From positions 1 to 11,693 of the forward strand of contig CANKNP010000151.1 of assembly GCA_947483545.1 (NCBI GenBank): DNA of 11,693 nt, written 5' to 3'. This DNA is from Deltaproteobacteria bacterium (lineage in GTDB: Bacteria > Myxococcota > UBA796 > SXON01). The position numbers were made by a program, and so were the translations under genes. Each line of letters begins with the position of its first letter. Positions within the stretch are counted from its first letter, which is position 1. Shown here piece after piece: positions 1 to 8,700 of this stretch. The notes under the pieces were generated by a model. It had not been told where the DNA came from and did no database searches. It saw only the letters and a list, made by a program, of their open reading frames with translations.

Positions 1-136
1 CGTTCCTACCGGTGGAATGCGACGGTCCGTCGAAGACGCCGGGCCCGCCGCCTTCCACCTGGAACGGTGCGGGTGGGGGCCAGCCCGGCTCCAGGTCAAG
101 TTCTTCCAGTGACTTAGGACGTTGCTGTTTGCGCAG
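1..136. other. Edge fragment, possibly coding, strand unresolved
   Basis: The first 110-140 bases look weakly protein-like in two frames. On the plus strand a frame enters from the left edge and stops at TGA 110-112, with a translation ending FHLERCGWGPARLQVKFFQ. On the minus strand an open frame runs from about position 136 off the left edge and includes RPKSLEELDLEPGWPPPAPF, but it has no ATG, GTG or TTG start nearby; only CTG at 136-134 would serve. Both frames share the same middle codon position, so base composition does not separate them. It is either the 3' end of an upstream plus-strand gene or the 5' end of a divergent minus-strand gene. I recognise no family in either translation. 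Confidence 0.3.
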
Positions 137-259
137 CGCCCGGGCTGGCCCCCGCTCCCCAAATGGGATTTTCGTCGCTTCGCTGATTCTCCCATGCGGG
201 GGTTGTGCAAGGGCGGTGCAGACGGCCCCAGAGCGGGGTGGACGGCCTATGTTGTGCCG

Positions 260-1306
260 ATGCTACCCCTGTTGTTCAACGTGTTGTTGCTGGTTGTGCT
301 CGCCGTGAGCCTGAACGTGCGGAGCTGGGCGATGGCGCTCGCGATGCACACCATCTGGTCGATCGTCGTGGTGTGGGTCGTCGCGACGGTGGGCACGACG
401 ATGAACGGGTGGAGCGTGTTTGCGCTGATGCAGGGGGTGGCCTGGTACGGGTTTCTGCACGGGCCGGTCGCCTGGCTGGTGCTGGCGCGGCGAGCGACGA
501 ACCGGAAGGTCGCGGTGGGGCTGGGGCTGACCGCGCTGATGGCGGCGGCGGCGGGGGCGTGGTCCGCGTTGATCGAGCCGCGGATGCTGCAGGTTCACAG
601 GGAGGAGTTTCAGAGCGAGAAGGTCACGGAGGCGTTCACGATCGCGCTGATCGCCGACTTGCAGACGGACACGATCGGGGACCATGAGCTCCAGGCGATC
701 GCCGCAGCCGGCGGGGCGGATCTCGTGCTGTTCGCCGGGGACTACCTGCAGGTGGACGACAAGGAGCGGTTCTATAGCCTCGCGAAGGAGCTGCACGCCG
801 CGCTCTCCACGCTGCGCCCGCGGCTCGGCGCGTTCGCCGTGGGCGGGGACGTGGACGTATACCGGTGGGAGCAGATCTTCCAAGGGACCGAGGTTCAACC
901 CTGGGAGACGTCCACGACCCTTGATCTCGGGCCGCTGGTGCTGACGGGTCTGCGCCTGAAGGACTCGCGCTACGGCGTGCCGCCGATCCCCGTGTCCGAG
1001 AAGCTCCACGTCGTCTTCGGCCACGCTCCGGACTACGCGATGGCGGCGGGTGGGCGGGCCGATCTGCTGCTCGCCGGGCACACCCACGGCGGCCAGGTCG
1101 TGCTGCCCGGCTACGGGCCCCTGATCACCTTCTCAATGGTCCCCCGGGCTTGGGCTTCCGGCCGAACGGAGCTGCCAGACGGGGGCACCTTGATCGTGTC
1201 CAGGGGCATCGGCATGGAGCGGCTCGATGCGCCCCGGCTGCGGATGTTCTGCCCGCCTGAGGTGGTGCTGATTGACGTCAGCCGTAGCGAATCGCGCCGT
1301 CCTTGA
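260..1306 (+). CDS. Membrane metallophosphoesterase with altered active site
   Basis: This is a 348-residue calcineurin-like metallophosphoesterase with an N-terminal membrane domain of about four hydrophobic segments (roughly residues 2-20, 27-47, 52-76 and 83-101) and a C-terminal catalytic-type domain (about 127-340). Visible motifs are IADLQTD (D133, with Q135 where a metal-binding His is usual), AGD ending at D161, AVGGDVD (195-199, where GNHD/E is usual), GHAPD (H255) and AGHTHGGQ (273-279). Aspartate 161 and histidines 255, 274 and 276 are kept, but the first His and the Asn-His pair are replaced. The layout resembles YkuE/YaeI-type enzymes, some of which act on lipid pyrophosphates; that substrate is not shown here. 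I chose ATG 260 because it opens the first membrane helix; an in-frame TTG at 122 and ATG at 194 would add an atypical polar extension. It is convergent with the cupin gene and overlaps its 3' end by 29 bp. Confidence 0.85.
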   Translation: MLPLLFNVLLLVVLAVSLNVRSWAMALAMHTIWSIVVVWVVATVGTTMNGWSVFALMQGVAWYGFLHGPVAWLVLARRATNRKVAVGLGLTALMAAAAGAWSALIEPRMLQVHREEFQSEKVTEAFTIALIADLQTDTIGDHELQAIAAAGGADLVLFAGDYLQVDDKERFYSLAKELHAALSTLRPRLGAFAVGGDVDVYRWEQIFQGTEVQPWETSTTLDLGPLVLTGLRLKDSRYGVPPIPVSEKLHVVFGHAPDYAMAAGGRADLLLAGHTHGGQVVLPGYGPLITFSMVPRAWASGRTELPDGGTLIVSRGIGMERLDAPRLRMFCPPEVVLIDVSRSESRRP

Positions 1307-1742
1307 CGAAGTAGGCGATGAGCATGCGGCCGCCGGTGACCGTCGGGACGTGCCGGCTGCCGGGCGGGAATACGACCCAGCGATCCTTGCGGCCATCGAA
1401 CGCGGGGCTGCCATCAAGCGGCACGCAGAGGTCAAACTCCCCGGTCAGGTGCGTGTGCGCAGCGAGGCCGTCGGAGCTGCGGGCGGGGCCATCCATCTCG
1501 ACGACGTCGATCGAAAACCCGAGAGTCTCTGCGGTGGGCTTCGCGAGCCGGCCGAACCTGACGCCGGCACCCTCGCGAGGCGTCAACCAACCCTCCGCGT
1601 GGGCTGCGAGCAAGGCGGGGAGCAGATCATCGAGGTCCAAGCCGGCCAGCTCCGCCTCACACGCCGGAACGTCGGTCGGGTCCAACCCGGTGATGACGGA
1701 GAGCGCGGGGGAGAGGAGCTCCAGCAGTCGCTCCCGAGTCAT
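1278..1742 (-). CDS. DUF4863 cupin, 4-hydroxylaminobenzoate lyase-like (PnbB family)
   Basis: This 154-residue protein has a helical N-terminal half (about 1-70, containing WLTPREGAGVRFGRLAKPT) and a C-terminal cupin domain. The cupin signature is visible as HTHLTGEFDLC (96-106; H96, H98, E102 and D104 as likely metal ligands) followed by WVVFPPGSRHVPTVTGG (122-138; H131). This pattern and the size match the DUF4863 family, which includes PnbB, a lyase that converts 4-hydroxylaminobenzoate to protocatechuate and ammonia. That activity is known for only a few members and need not apply here; no other nitroaromatic gene is visible. The ATG lies 3 nt after the actF stop and has no clear Shine-Dalgarno, so translation probably depends on ribosomes leaving actF. 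It is the last gene of the minus-strand run, and its 3' end overlaps the convergent phosphoesterase gene. Confidence 0.75.
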   Translation of the reverse strand: MTRERLLELLSPALSVITGLDPTDVPACEAELAGLDLDDLLPALLAAHAEGWLTPREGAGVRFGRLAKPTAETLGFSIDVVEMDGPARSSDGLAAHTHLTGEFDLCVPLDGSPAFDGRKDRWVVFPPGSRHVPTVTGGRMLIAYFVKDGAIRYG

Positions 1743-1745
1743 GAT

Positions 1746-3110
1746 CTAGTGCCCGTGGGCGTGATCGTGCCCACCGCCGATGGCGTGAACATGCACATCG
1801 TCGGGGTTCGGGTTCATGAACGGGTCCGTGAACGGCACCGCAGGCACCTGCGACAAGAAGGTGGTCACCACCGTGACGAAGCCACCGACGAAGCCAAAGA
1901 AGATGCCGATCTCGACAGGTCCGAGCGGCAGCGTGTCCTTCATCCAGACCTGGGGCATGACCAGAAGGAAGCGCTCGAAGAAGATGCCGGTGGCAATGAC
2001 CATGGCAACCGCCGCGAGCGAATTGGGGATCTTCTTGATGCCGCGGGAGAGCAGGACCGTGAACGGGAACAGGAAGCACATCATGCCCACGAGCTTGGCG
2101 AAGGGGGCCCAGGGCTGCGCGAAGATGCGGAGCAGCAGGTAGCTGGTCTCCTCGGGCATGTTCGCGTACCAGATCGGCAGGAGCTGCGCGAAGAACGTGT
2201 AGGTCCAGAAGATGCAGAGGGCAAGCATCATCTTGCCCAGGTCGTGGTAGTGCTTCGGGGTGATCAGGTGCGAGACGCCCAGCCACTCGCGGCAGAACAC
2301 CGAGATGATGCAGATCCAGTTGATGCCGAGCCAGAAGCTGGACATGAAGATCCAGCCCGGGAACATGTTCGAAACCCAGTGGGGCGCGAGGCTCATCACG
2401 GCATCGACGGCGACCATCGTGAAGATGATGGCGTACGAGACGATCAGCACAGGAGCGAGTCGGATGTTCTTCTGGTAGGCGTCCTCGACCTCGATCGCGG
2501 TGCCGCGCCAGTTGGCGGTGATGCGGCCCCACCACGCGGGGGCGCGATCCCCGAGCACCTCGGCGGCGGCGCCCAGATCGGGGCGGAGGCTGTTGCGGAC
2601 GAACAGCATCGACATGGTGAACAGGATCAGCGTGCCGACGAGCTGGCGGCCAATGAAGAAGCCGGGCTGCAGGTAGACGGCCTTGTGGGCCCCGTGCATG
2701 GGGGTCTCGTGCCACTCGTAGATGCGCAGGCCGCCACCGACCAGGAAGGCGGCGTACATGAGCCACAAGAAAGGCAGGAACATCGCGAAAGACTCGGCGA
2801 CGCGCTTGAAGGGGCGCCCCCAACGTCCAAGCGCCGCAGTCTGGGCCACGCTGAACATGACGCCGCCTTGGGCCGCGCCCATGAAATAGACGAGGCAAGT
2901 CAAGAACACGCCCAACGTGCGGTTTTGCGTGTCGTGGTCCCCAAGCGCGAGCCCGCCGATGAAACAGAGGGCGCCGACGGCCATGGCGGCGATGCCCGCA
3001 GCACGGACGGCGGGCGGGACGACGTGGGGCGTTCCTGCGAGGGAATCGCGAACATCCGGGCCAGGTCCTACGACCTGGCGGGCGGCGGCGATCAGGTCCA
3101 TCTGGCTCAT
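1746..3110 (-). CDS. actF: ActF, NrfD-like membrane subunit of Alternative Complex III
   Basis: This 454-residue integral membrane protein has about ten hydrophobic segments (roughly 35-57, 65-88, 108-130, 150-171, 219-242, 253-274, 294-314, 335-356, 366-386 and 400-420), as expected for the second NrfD/PsrC-like subunit of ACIII. Loop sequences such as GRWGRPFKRVAESFAMFLPF (95-114) and the WHETPMHGAH region (133-142) fit the family. ActF sits in the membrane beside ActC and is thought to contribute to quinol chemistry and/or ion translocation; the mechanism is not settled. The C-terminus ends in a histidine-rich tail (VHVHAIGGGHDHAHGH, 439-454). The start at 3110 is supported by GGAGGA 8 nt upstream and by an ATGA overlap with the actE stop. 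Upstream in-frame codons would add an arginine-rich leader read out of frame through actE, so I rejected them. Confidence 0.92.
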   Translation of the reverse strand: MSQMDLIAAARQVVGPGPDVRDSLAGTPHVVPPAVRAAGIAAMAVGALCFIGGLALGDHDTQNRTLGVFLTCLVYFMGAAQGGVMFSVAQTAALGRWGRPFKRVAESFAMFLPFLWLMYAAFLVGGGLRIYEWHETPMHGAHKAVYLQPGFFIGRQLVGTLILFTMSMLFVRNSLRPDLGAAAEVLGDRAPAWWGRITANWRGTAIEVEDAYQKNIRLAPVLIVSYAIIFTMVAVDAVMSLAPHWVSNMFPGWIFMSSFWLGINWICIISVFCREWLGVSHLITPKHYHDLGKMMLALCIFWTYTFFAQLLPIWYANMPEETSYLLLRIFAQPWAPFAKLVGMMCFLFPFTVLLSRGIKKIPNSLAAVAMVIATGIFFERFLLVMPQVWMKDTLPLGPVEIGIFFGFVGGFVTVVTTFLSQVPAVPFTDPFMNPNPDDVHVHAIGGGHDHAHGH

Positions 3111-3760
3111 CCCGAGGTTCCTCCGGTGGGGGCTGCGTCGGCCGGCGGGGTGCCAGCGGGCGGGGCGGGGGGCACATAGGCGCCGCCCTCGAGGGTGCGA
3201 ATGTAGGCGACGATCGCCCAACGTTCCCGATCGGTCAGGCTCACGCCGTACTTGGGCATGATGCTCCCGCCGTGGCGAATGGTCGCGTACATGTAGCCGT
3301 CGTTCCGCAGGCCAGAGACCGAGCCTTCGCCGGACAGCATCGGCGCGGGCACTGGGAACCGAAGGATGCCCTTCGCGGCGTCATTGTGGGTGACGGGACC
3401 GCCGCCCTTGCCGTCGATGCCATGGCACGGGGCGCAGGACACCTGGAAGAGCTTGGCGCCACGTGCCAGTTCGGCATCGTCGACCGCGTAAGGGTTTGTC
3501 ACCGCGGCGATGTCCGCGGAGTTCCGGTCCACCGCGGCGATGTGATCGTTCTGGTACGCGCCGTTGGCCTGCGCGCGCGGGATGCCCCCGGACGGGCGCT
3601 GGATCGTGCCCTCGGGGATCTGCGGGCGCATCTTCCACTCGAAGGCCCGGAAGCCCCGGGAGTCGATCATGTCGATGTCCCAAGGCGACGACCACGCCGC
3701 CCCAGCCAGTAGCAGGCCTCCAAGCGCCAACCATCGCCGGTTCTTCAACGTGTCAAGCAT
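3107..3760 (-). CDS. actE: ActE, monoheme cytochrome c subunit of Alternative Complex III
   Basis: This 217-residue protein carries one heme c site, SCAPCHG (C109, C112, H113), and a probable axial methionine in GGSIMPKYG (M168), followed by the typical class I C-terminal helix (DRERWAIVAYIRTLEGG). Residues 9-24 form a hydrophobic signal or anchor after KNRR. The post-anchor stretch WDIDMIDS...EWKMRPQIPEGTIQR resembles ActE proteins. No cysteine precedes the heme motif, so a lipoprotein anchor is excluded; either a signal peptide is cleaved or the helix stays as an anchor. The C-terminus is a Pro/Ala/Gly-rich tail (195-217). In ACIII this periplasmic subunit is one of the heme-bearing subunits, and it may pass electrons to the acceptor. 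The start at 3760 has GGAGGG 4 nt upstream and overlaps actD by 8 nt. The stop overlaps the actF start by 4 nt. Confidence 0.92.
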   Translation of the reverse strand: MLDTLKNRRWLALGGLLLAGAAWSSPWDIDMIDSRGFRAFEWKMRPQIPEGTIQRPSGGIPRAQANGAYQNDHIAAVDRNSADIAAVTNPYAVDDAELARGAKLFQVSCAPCHGIDGKGGGPVTHNDAAKGILRFPVPAPMLSGEGSVSGLRNDGYMYATIRHGGSIMPKYGVSLTDRERWAIVAYIRTLEGGAYVPPAPPAGTPPADAAPTGGTSG

Positions 3761-4319
3761 GGTGCCCTCCGCCGAGGCTGCCGCCCGAGACCTCGATGGC
3801 CCCGGAGTGTTCAAGGATGGTGCGAATCTTCGCTTCGTCGTTCGCTCCGACCCGCTCCAGCACGATCCCGAAGCAGTCATTGGAGAACCGCGGGTCGCAG
3901 ACTGCCTCAGGCAGGTCCGTCGCAGGGAGCCGGCAGTTGATCAGAAGGCCCCAGAACGTGAACAGGGACGCCCAAAGCACCGTGCCCTCAAAGGTGATGA
4001 CCATGAACGGGGGGACCGAAACAACGGGCTTTCCACCGGGCAAGATCATCGGCCAGTTCGCGTGTGTGAGCGACATGAGCGTGAACATCATCGTGCCCCC
4101 GAAAAGGCCGCCGCACAGCGTGAACCACCGCACGGGGCTGGGCTCGCCCTCGTACACGGCCTCCTCGACCTCGTGGCGGGGCATGGGCGTCATCACCATC
4201 ATGTCGGTGAAGCCGGCCTTCTTCAACTCTGCGATGCCGGTCATCAAGCAGTCCATGTGGGCATAGACCGCCTTCATCGGCGTGACATTCGCGATCATGT
4301 CGGCGGGAACGGCGCTCAT
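3753..4319 (-). CDS. actD: ActD, DUF3341 membrane subunit of Alternative Complex III
   Basis: This 188-residue protein has the DUF3341 layout: a small N-terminal cytoplasmic domain (about 12-60, MKAVYAHMDCLMTGIAELKK onward, where DUF3341 members often begin with a similar ferredoxin-like fold), two transmembrane helices (about 64-84 and 104-128) joined by a short PGGKPVVSVPP loop, and a C-terminal domain with DPRFSNDCFGIVLE (142-155). In ACIII, ActD packs against the NrfD-like subunits and carries no cofactor; its precise role is unknown. The tail is GGGHHA. GGAG lies about 9 nt upstream of the ATG. The gene starts 49 bp after the actC stop, the widest gap inside the operon, and its 3' end overlaps actE by 8 nt. 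Confidence 0.9.
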   Translation of the reverse strand: MSAVPADMIANVTPMKAVYAHMDCLMTGIAELKKAGFTDMMVMTPMPRHEVEEAVYEGEPSPVRWFTLCGGLFGGTMMFTLMSLTHANWPMILPGGKPVVSVPPFMVITFEGTVLWASLFTFWGLLINCRLPATDLPEAVCDPRFSNDCFGIVLERVGANDEAKIRTILEHSGAIEVSGGSLGGGHHA

Positions 4320-4368
4320 GCGGCAGTCTCCAAGGCGGGCGCACCTGAGGCGCGAGATAGGGCGGTGG

Positions 4369-5700
4369 TCATTTGGCGGCGTGCTCGGGCTCGAACTTCA
4401 TCGGGGGCCGCATCGCCTCTTTCACCTCAGCGATCGCGACCGAGGGCATGATCTTCACGAACAGCAGGAACCATAGGAAGAACCAGGAGAACGACATCAC
4501 CACGATGCCCCCTTCGACCCAGGTCGGGATGTAGTACACCCAGCCGGCAGGATCGAAGTTGTGGGCCAAGGAGCTCGCGATGATGTTGAATCGCTCAAAC
4601 CACATGCCGACGTTGATGATCAGGCTGATCACGAACAGGCCGATGTAGTTCGTGCGCACCTTCTTGAACCACCAGGCCAAGGGGGCGATGCAGTTGCAGA
4701 ACACCATGGTGTAGAACACCCACCAGTACCTGCCCGTGACCCGATCCGTGAACGTGCCCCATTCATACTGGTTATCTGAGTACCAGGCGATGTAGTACTC
4801 GGTGCCGTAGGCATAGGTTAGGATGCCTCCGGTGAACACGCAGAGCTTGGCGAGGTGCTCAAAGTGCCAGACGTGGATGTACCGCTCCAACTTGAACAAG
4901 ATGGAGAGGGGCAGCATCAACGTGATGACCATCGCGCAGCCGGAGAAGATCGCGCCGGCCACGAAGTACGGAGGGAAGATGGTGGAGTGCCACCCGGGCG
5001 TGTCGGCCATCGCGAAGTCCCAGGACACGACGGAGTGAACCGACAGGACCAGGGGTGTGGCGATAGCGGCGAAGAAGCCGTAGGCAGCCATGTAGTGGTG
5101 CCATTGGCGGTCCGTGCCCCGCCAGCCCAGCGCGAGGATGGTGTAGAGCTTGTGGGTGAAGCCCTTCGTGGTGTCGCGCACCGAGGCGATGTCGGGGATG
5201 AGCCCGATCGCGAAGAAGATGGTTGAAACAGTAAAGTAGGTCGAGACTGCGAACACGTCCCACATGAGCGGGGACTTGAAGTTCTGCCAGAGCTGACGCT
5301 GGTTCGGGTACGGGAACAGCCAGTAGGCGTACCAGGCCCGCCCGACGTGGATGGCGGGGAACAACGCCGCGGTCATGACCGCGAAGATGGTCATCGCCTC
5401 TGCGGCCCGGTAGACGCCCGTGCGCCAACGCGAGCGGGTCAGGAAGAGCACGGCGGAGATCAGGGTGCCGGCGTGCCCGATGCCGATCCAGAACACGAAC
5501 GTGGTGATGTACACGCCCCAGAACACCGGGGGGTGGTAGCCGGCAACGCCGAGCCCGTACACGAGCTGGTAGACCCAGCACAACCCGCTGACAACCAGGG
5601 CGGTCAGCGTGAGGGTGAGGATCGCCAGATACGCGAGGTCCGGCGTGAAGAGCGGGCGAAGAACGTCGTCGTTGACGTCTTTGTAGGTAAGGTCCTTCAT
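4369..5700 (-). CDS. actC: ActC, NrfD-like quinol-binding membrane subunit of ACIII
   Basis: This 443-residue polytopic protein of the NrfD/PsrC family has about ten hydrophobic segments (roughly 22-46, 58-86, 102-120, 146-169, 203-224, 243-270, 286-304, 326-345, 352-374 and 397-417). Characteristic stretches are VFWIGIGHAGTLISAVLFLT (69-88), the AIHVGRAWYAYWLFPYPNQR region (116-135) and NVGMWFERFNII (363-374). In ACIII this subunit is in contact with the Fe-S domain of ActB and is held to be the site of quinol oxidation; that role is family knowledge. Two tandem ATG codons occur at 5703 and 5700. I chose 5700 because AAGGAGG (5711-5705) leaves 4 nt to it but only 1 nt to the first. With this start the actB stop and the actC start share one base (TGATG), which indicates coupled translation. 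Confidence 0.93.
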   Translation of the reverse strand: MKDLTYKDVNDDVLRPLFTPDLAYLAILTLTLTALVVSGLCWVYQLVYGLGVAGYHPPVFWGVYITTFVFWIGIGHAGTLISAVLFLTRSRWRTGVYRAAEAMTIFAVMTAALFPAIHVGRAWYAYWLFPYPNQRQLWQNFKSPLMWDVFAVSTYFTVSTIFFAIGLIPDIASVRDTTKGFTHKLYTILALGWRGTDRQWHHYMAAYGFFAAIATPLVLSVHSVVSWDFAMADTPGWHSTIFPPYFVAGAIFSGCAMVITLMLPLSILFKLERYIHVWHFEHLAKLCVFTGGILTYAYGTEYYIAWYSDNQYEWGTFTDRVTGRYWWVFYTMVFCNCIAPLAWWFKKVRTNYIGLFVISLIINVGMWFERFNIIASSLAHNFDPAGWVYYIPTWVEGGIVVMSFSWFFLWFLLFVKIMPSVAIAEVKEAMRPPMKFEPEHAAK

Positions 5701-8700
5701 CATCCCTCCTTGTGCGGTTCTGCGCCATGCTCGCCGGCGGCGCCGTCATGCCCGGCGGGTGCCGCGTGACCGCCCGCGCCCTTGCGCGCGACGTGGTGGC
5801 GGGCCTTCGCGAGGTAGCGAACGCCGGGCTTGGTGTTCAGCTCGCCGAGGAGCGTGTAGGCGCGGGGGTTTTCAAACAGCGTCGAGACGGTGCCCTTGGC
5901 GTCGTTCGCGTTTCCGAAGGTGATGGACTGGCTTGGGCAGGCCGACGCGCAGGCCGTGAGCTTCGTGAGCGCATGGTCCGGCACCTTCTCGTGCACATCC
6001 CGCCACGAGTCTTTCACCGAGCGGGTGCGCTGGACGCAGAAGGTACACTTCTCCATCACGCCCATCTCCCGCACGCTCACGTCCGGGTTGAGCATCAAGT
6101 ACATGGATTCGGGCCATGTCCACGTGTGGTAGTTGAACCGGCGGGCGGTGTACGGGCAGTTGTTCGCGCAATACCGCGTGCCGACGCAGCGGTTGTAGAT
6201 CATCGCGTTCAACCCGTCGAGGTTGTGGTAGGTCGCGAAGACCGGGCAGACGCCTTCGCAGGGGGCGTGCGAGCAGTGCTGACACAGCGAAGGGAGGTGC
6301 CGGACGTCCACATGTTCGTCATCGCCCTCGATGAACCGATCCATCCGGATCCAGCTCATGCCGCGGCCGCGACGGACTTGGTCCGGCCCGACGAAGGGGA
6401 TGTTGTTCTCCAGATCGCAGGCGATAATGCAGGCGTTGCAGCCGTTGCAGGTGTTCAGATCGATCGCCATGGCGAACCGATAGGTCGGGTGCTGCGGCTC
6501 AGGGAAGAAGTCGTAGATGCCTTGCTCTTCGAGGCGACGGTCCCAAGGCGGCTCGTGGATGTCCACGATCTGGCTGGCGTGACCTACGGGGGTCGCGGCA
6601 GCGTCTTCTGCGGAGACCGCCAGAGCGATGGGGCGACCATCCATGTCCAAGTTGCCGGAGAGGGCAAAGAAGTCGGAAGGCGCCTCGGACCGCTGGACGC
6701 TGCCAACGGTGGTGAAGCTGGCGAGCGCGCCAGAGAGCGCGTCCTGTGCGGAAGGGATGAGCTTCATCGGGTTCACGCCGCGACCGGTGCCGTAGCGCCC
6801 GCTGTTCACGTGGCCGTTGCCGTGCACGATCGCGATGGTGTTCTCCCGGACGCCGGGCGTGCCAAAATAGCCGAGCACAACCTCCCCAGTCGCGGTTTTG
6901 ACTTTGACGGAGTCGTCACGGCCGAGGCCGAGGCGCTCGACCGTCTTGGGGTTCAGCTCGACCCAGGTGCCCCAGGTGCTGGTCGAGATCGGGTCCGGAA
7001 GTTCCTGGGCCCAGGGCCGGTTCGCGTGGCGGCCGTCGCCCAGGTTCTGGCTCGGGAAGATCACGACGGCCATCTCGGTGGCGCTCGTAGCCATCGCAGA
7101 CGGGAGAGCGGGCAACGCCGCCAACGTGAGGGGCAGGCTCGTGCCCGCAGCGGGGCTGAACAAACCGCCGCGCTGCCGAACGCCGACCCACCAGCCCTCG
7201 AAGCTTCCGCCGTCGAAGATCTGGCGCTTCCAGCGCTCTTGGATGTACGTGCGGAAGTCAGCGTGGGCGAAGCCCATGGCGGCGGGCGGGGCAACGGAGA
7301 GCAGGCCGAGCATGGCTGCGTCGGGCTCTGGGTCGGACAACGCGCCCAGCTGCGCGGGCGCCGCCGGCTCTGGAAGCGCAAGCACCTTCGCGAGCCCGAG
7401 GAGCACGTCCCCAACGCACCGAGAGTCTTTCAGCGGGGTCATCGCGGGCTGCTGCAGGGTGTGGACGCCTGTGGTCACGTTGGCGTCACCCCAACCCTCC
7501 AACGAGCTCCCTGGGGGGAGGAGCAGGGTCTTCTCGCGGGTCGAGTCGTTCGCCTCGTCGGCGAGCTGCACCAGCAGGTCCACGGCGTCCAACGCCGCGC
7601 CGGCCTGATCCGCCTCTGGGAAGTTGTAGACCGGGTTTACGCCGTCCATGAACAGCACGCCGATCTTTCCGGCCTTGCAGTCCTCGAGGAGGGCCTTCGC
7701 CTCTGCGTAGGAGGACACCTTGCCGTAGCTCTGCTCCTTGCCGAAGATCACGCTGCGGCCGACGTTCCCGCAGATGTCGTTGATCAGGAAGGCGACGGCC
7801 GCGAGGTCGGTCGCGTTGACCCCCGCGTTCGCGGCGCCCCCCGGCAGCACGACCGACGGCGCGGCGGTGATCCACCCTGCCACCTCTTTGAGCTTCTCTT
7901 CCGAAATGCCGCACAACGATGCGGCCGCAGCGACGTCCACCCCGGCGAGCAGGCCGACATTCGCATAGCCCTTGATGTCCGCTGCGAGGCGCGCGATCGC
8001 CAGCGCCGCGGCCAGCTCAGTCCCGGGCACTGGCGGCAGGAAATGATCCGACTGCGCGGAGGTGACCCCGATGTGGGGTTCAACGCACACAAGGCGCGTC
8101 ACAAAAGCGCCGTTCGCCGGATTCTTGGCGGAGGCCCAGCCGCGGGTCATGCCCATCGACCCATAGGCGGTGCCAAGGAAGTCCATGCCGAACGACAGGA
8201 TCACTTGGGCATCGGCCAGCTCGAACGTTGGGATCGCGCTGACCCCGAAGGCCTGCCGGCTCGCCGCCAGCAAGGTCTCGACGCCAAGCGCCTCCCAATG
8301 CACGCGCCGCAGCTTTGCCGGCCCGGTCATCTCTTCCAGCAGCGTGTCCAGGCTCCCGGTGCGGTATTGGCCGAGCCAGGCGATCTGCTTCCCGGCGGCC
8401 TCGGCTGCGCGAATCGCATCGACCACCTTTTGCATGGCGGCGTCCCAGGCCATCGTGGAGCCGCCTTGGGTCGGTCCCTCCACTCGGTCGGGGCCGTACG
8501 CACCGACCAAGCCGAAGTGCCCGCGGGTGCACAATCCCGTGCCCTCGGTCCAGTCCGGGTTGCCCTCGACCATCACGACGCGACCTTCTTTGGCGCGGGC
8601 GACCATCCCGCAGCCGGACGCACATTCGCCGCAGGCAGTCGAGAAGTAGGTGGCGGTGCCGGGGAGCGAGTCCTCGGGCATCTGCACGTACGGCAGGTAG

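Noticed and set aside
122..259. A longer phosphoesterase starting at TTG 122 or ATG 194.
   Set aside because: It would put a polar, Pro/Arg-rich extension before the first membrane helix. ATG 260 begins directly at the helix.
263..1087. A 274-codon minus-strand open frame under the phosphoesterase.
   Set aside because: It is Arg/Pro/His-rich low-complexity sequence, and the plus strand has clear phosphoesterase motifs in the same place.
1272..3179. A 635-codon plus-strand open frame antisense to actF and the cupin gene.
   Set aside because: The composition is dominated by Arg, Gly, Glu and His with no motifs. The opposite strand encodes a ten-helix membrane protein and a cupin.
4320..4368. 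A possible small hairpin (GCGC arms around CTCAGGT) in the actC-actD spacer as a terminator.
   Set aside because: The arms are only 4 bp with no U tract, and the genes on both sides belong to one complex that needs co-expression.
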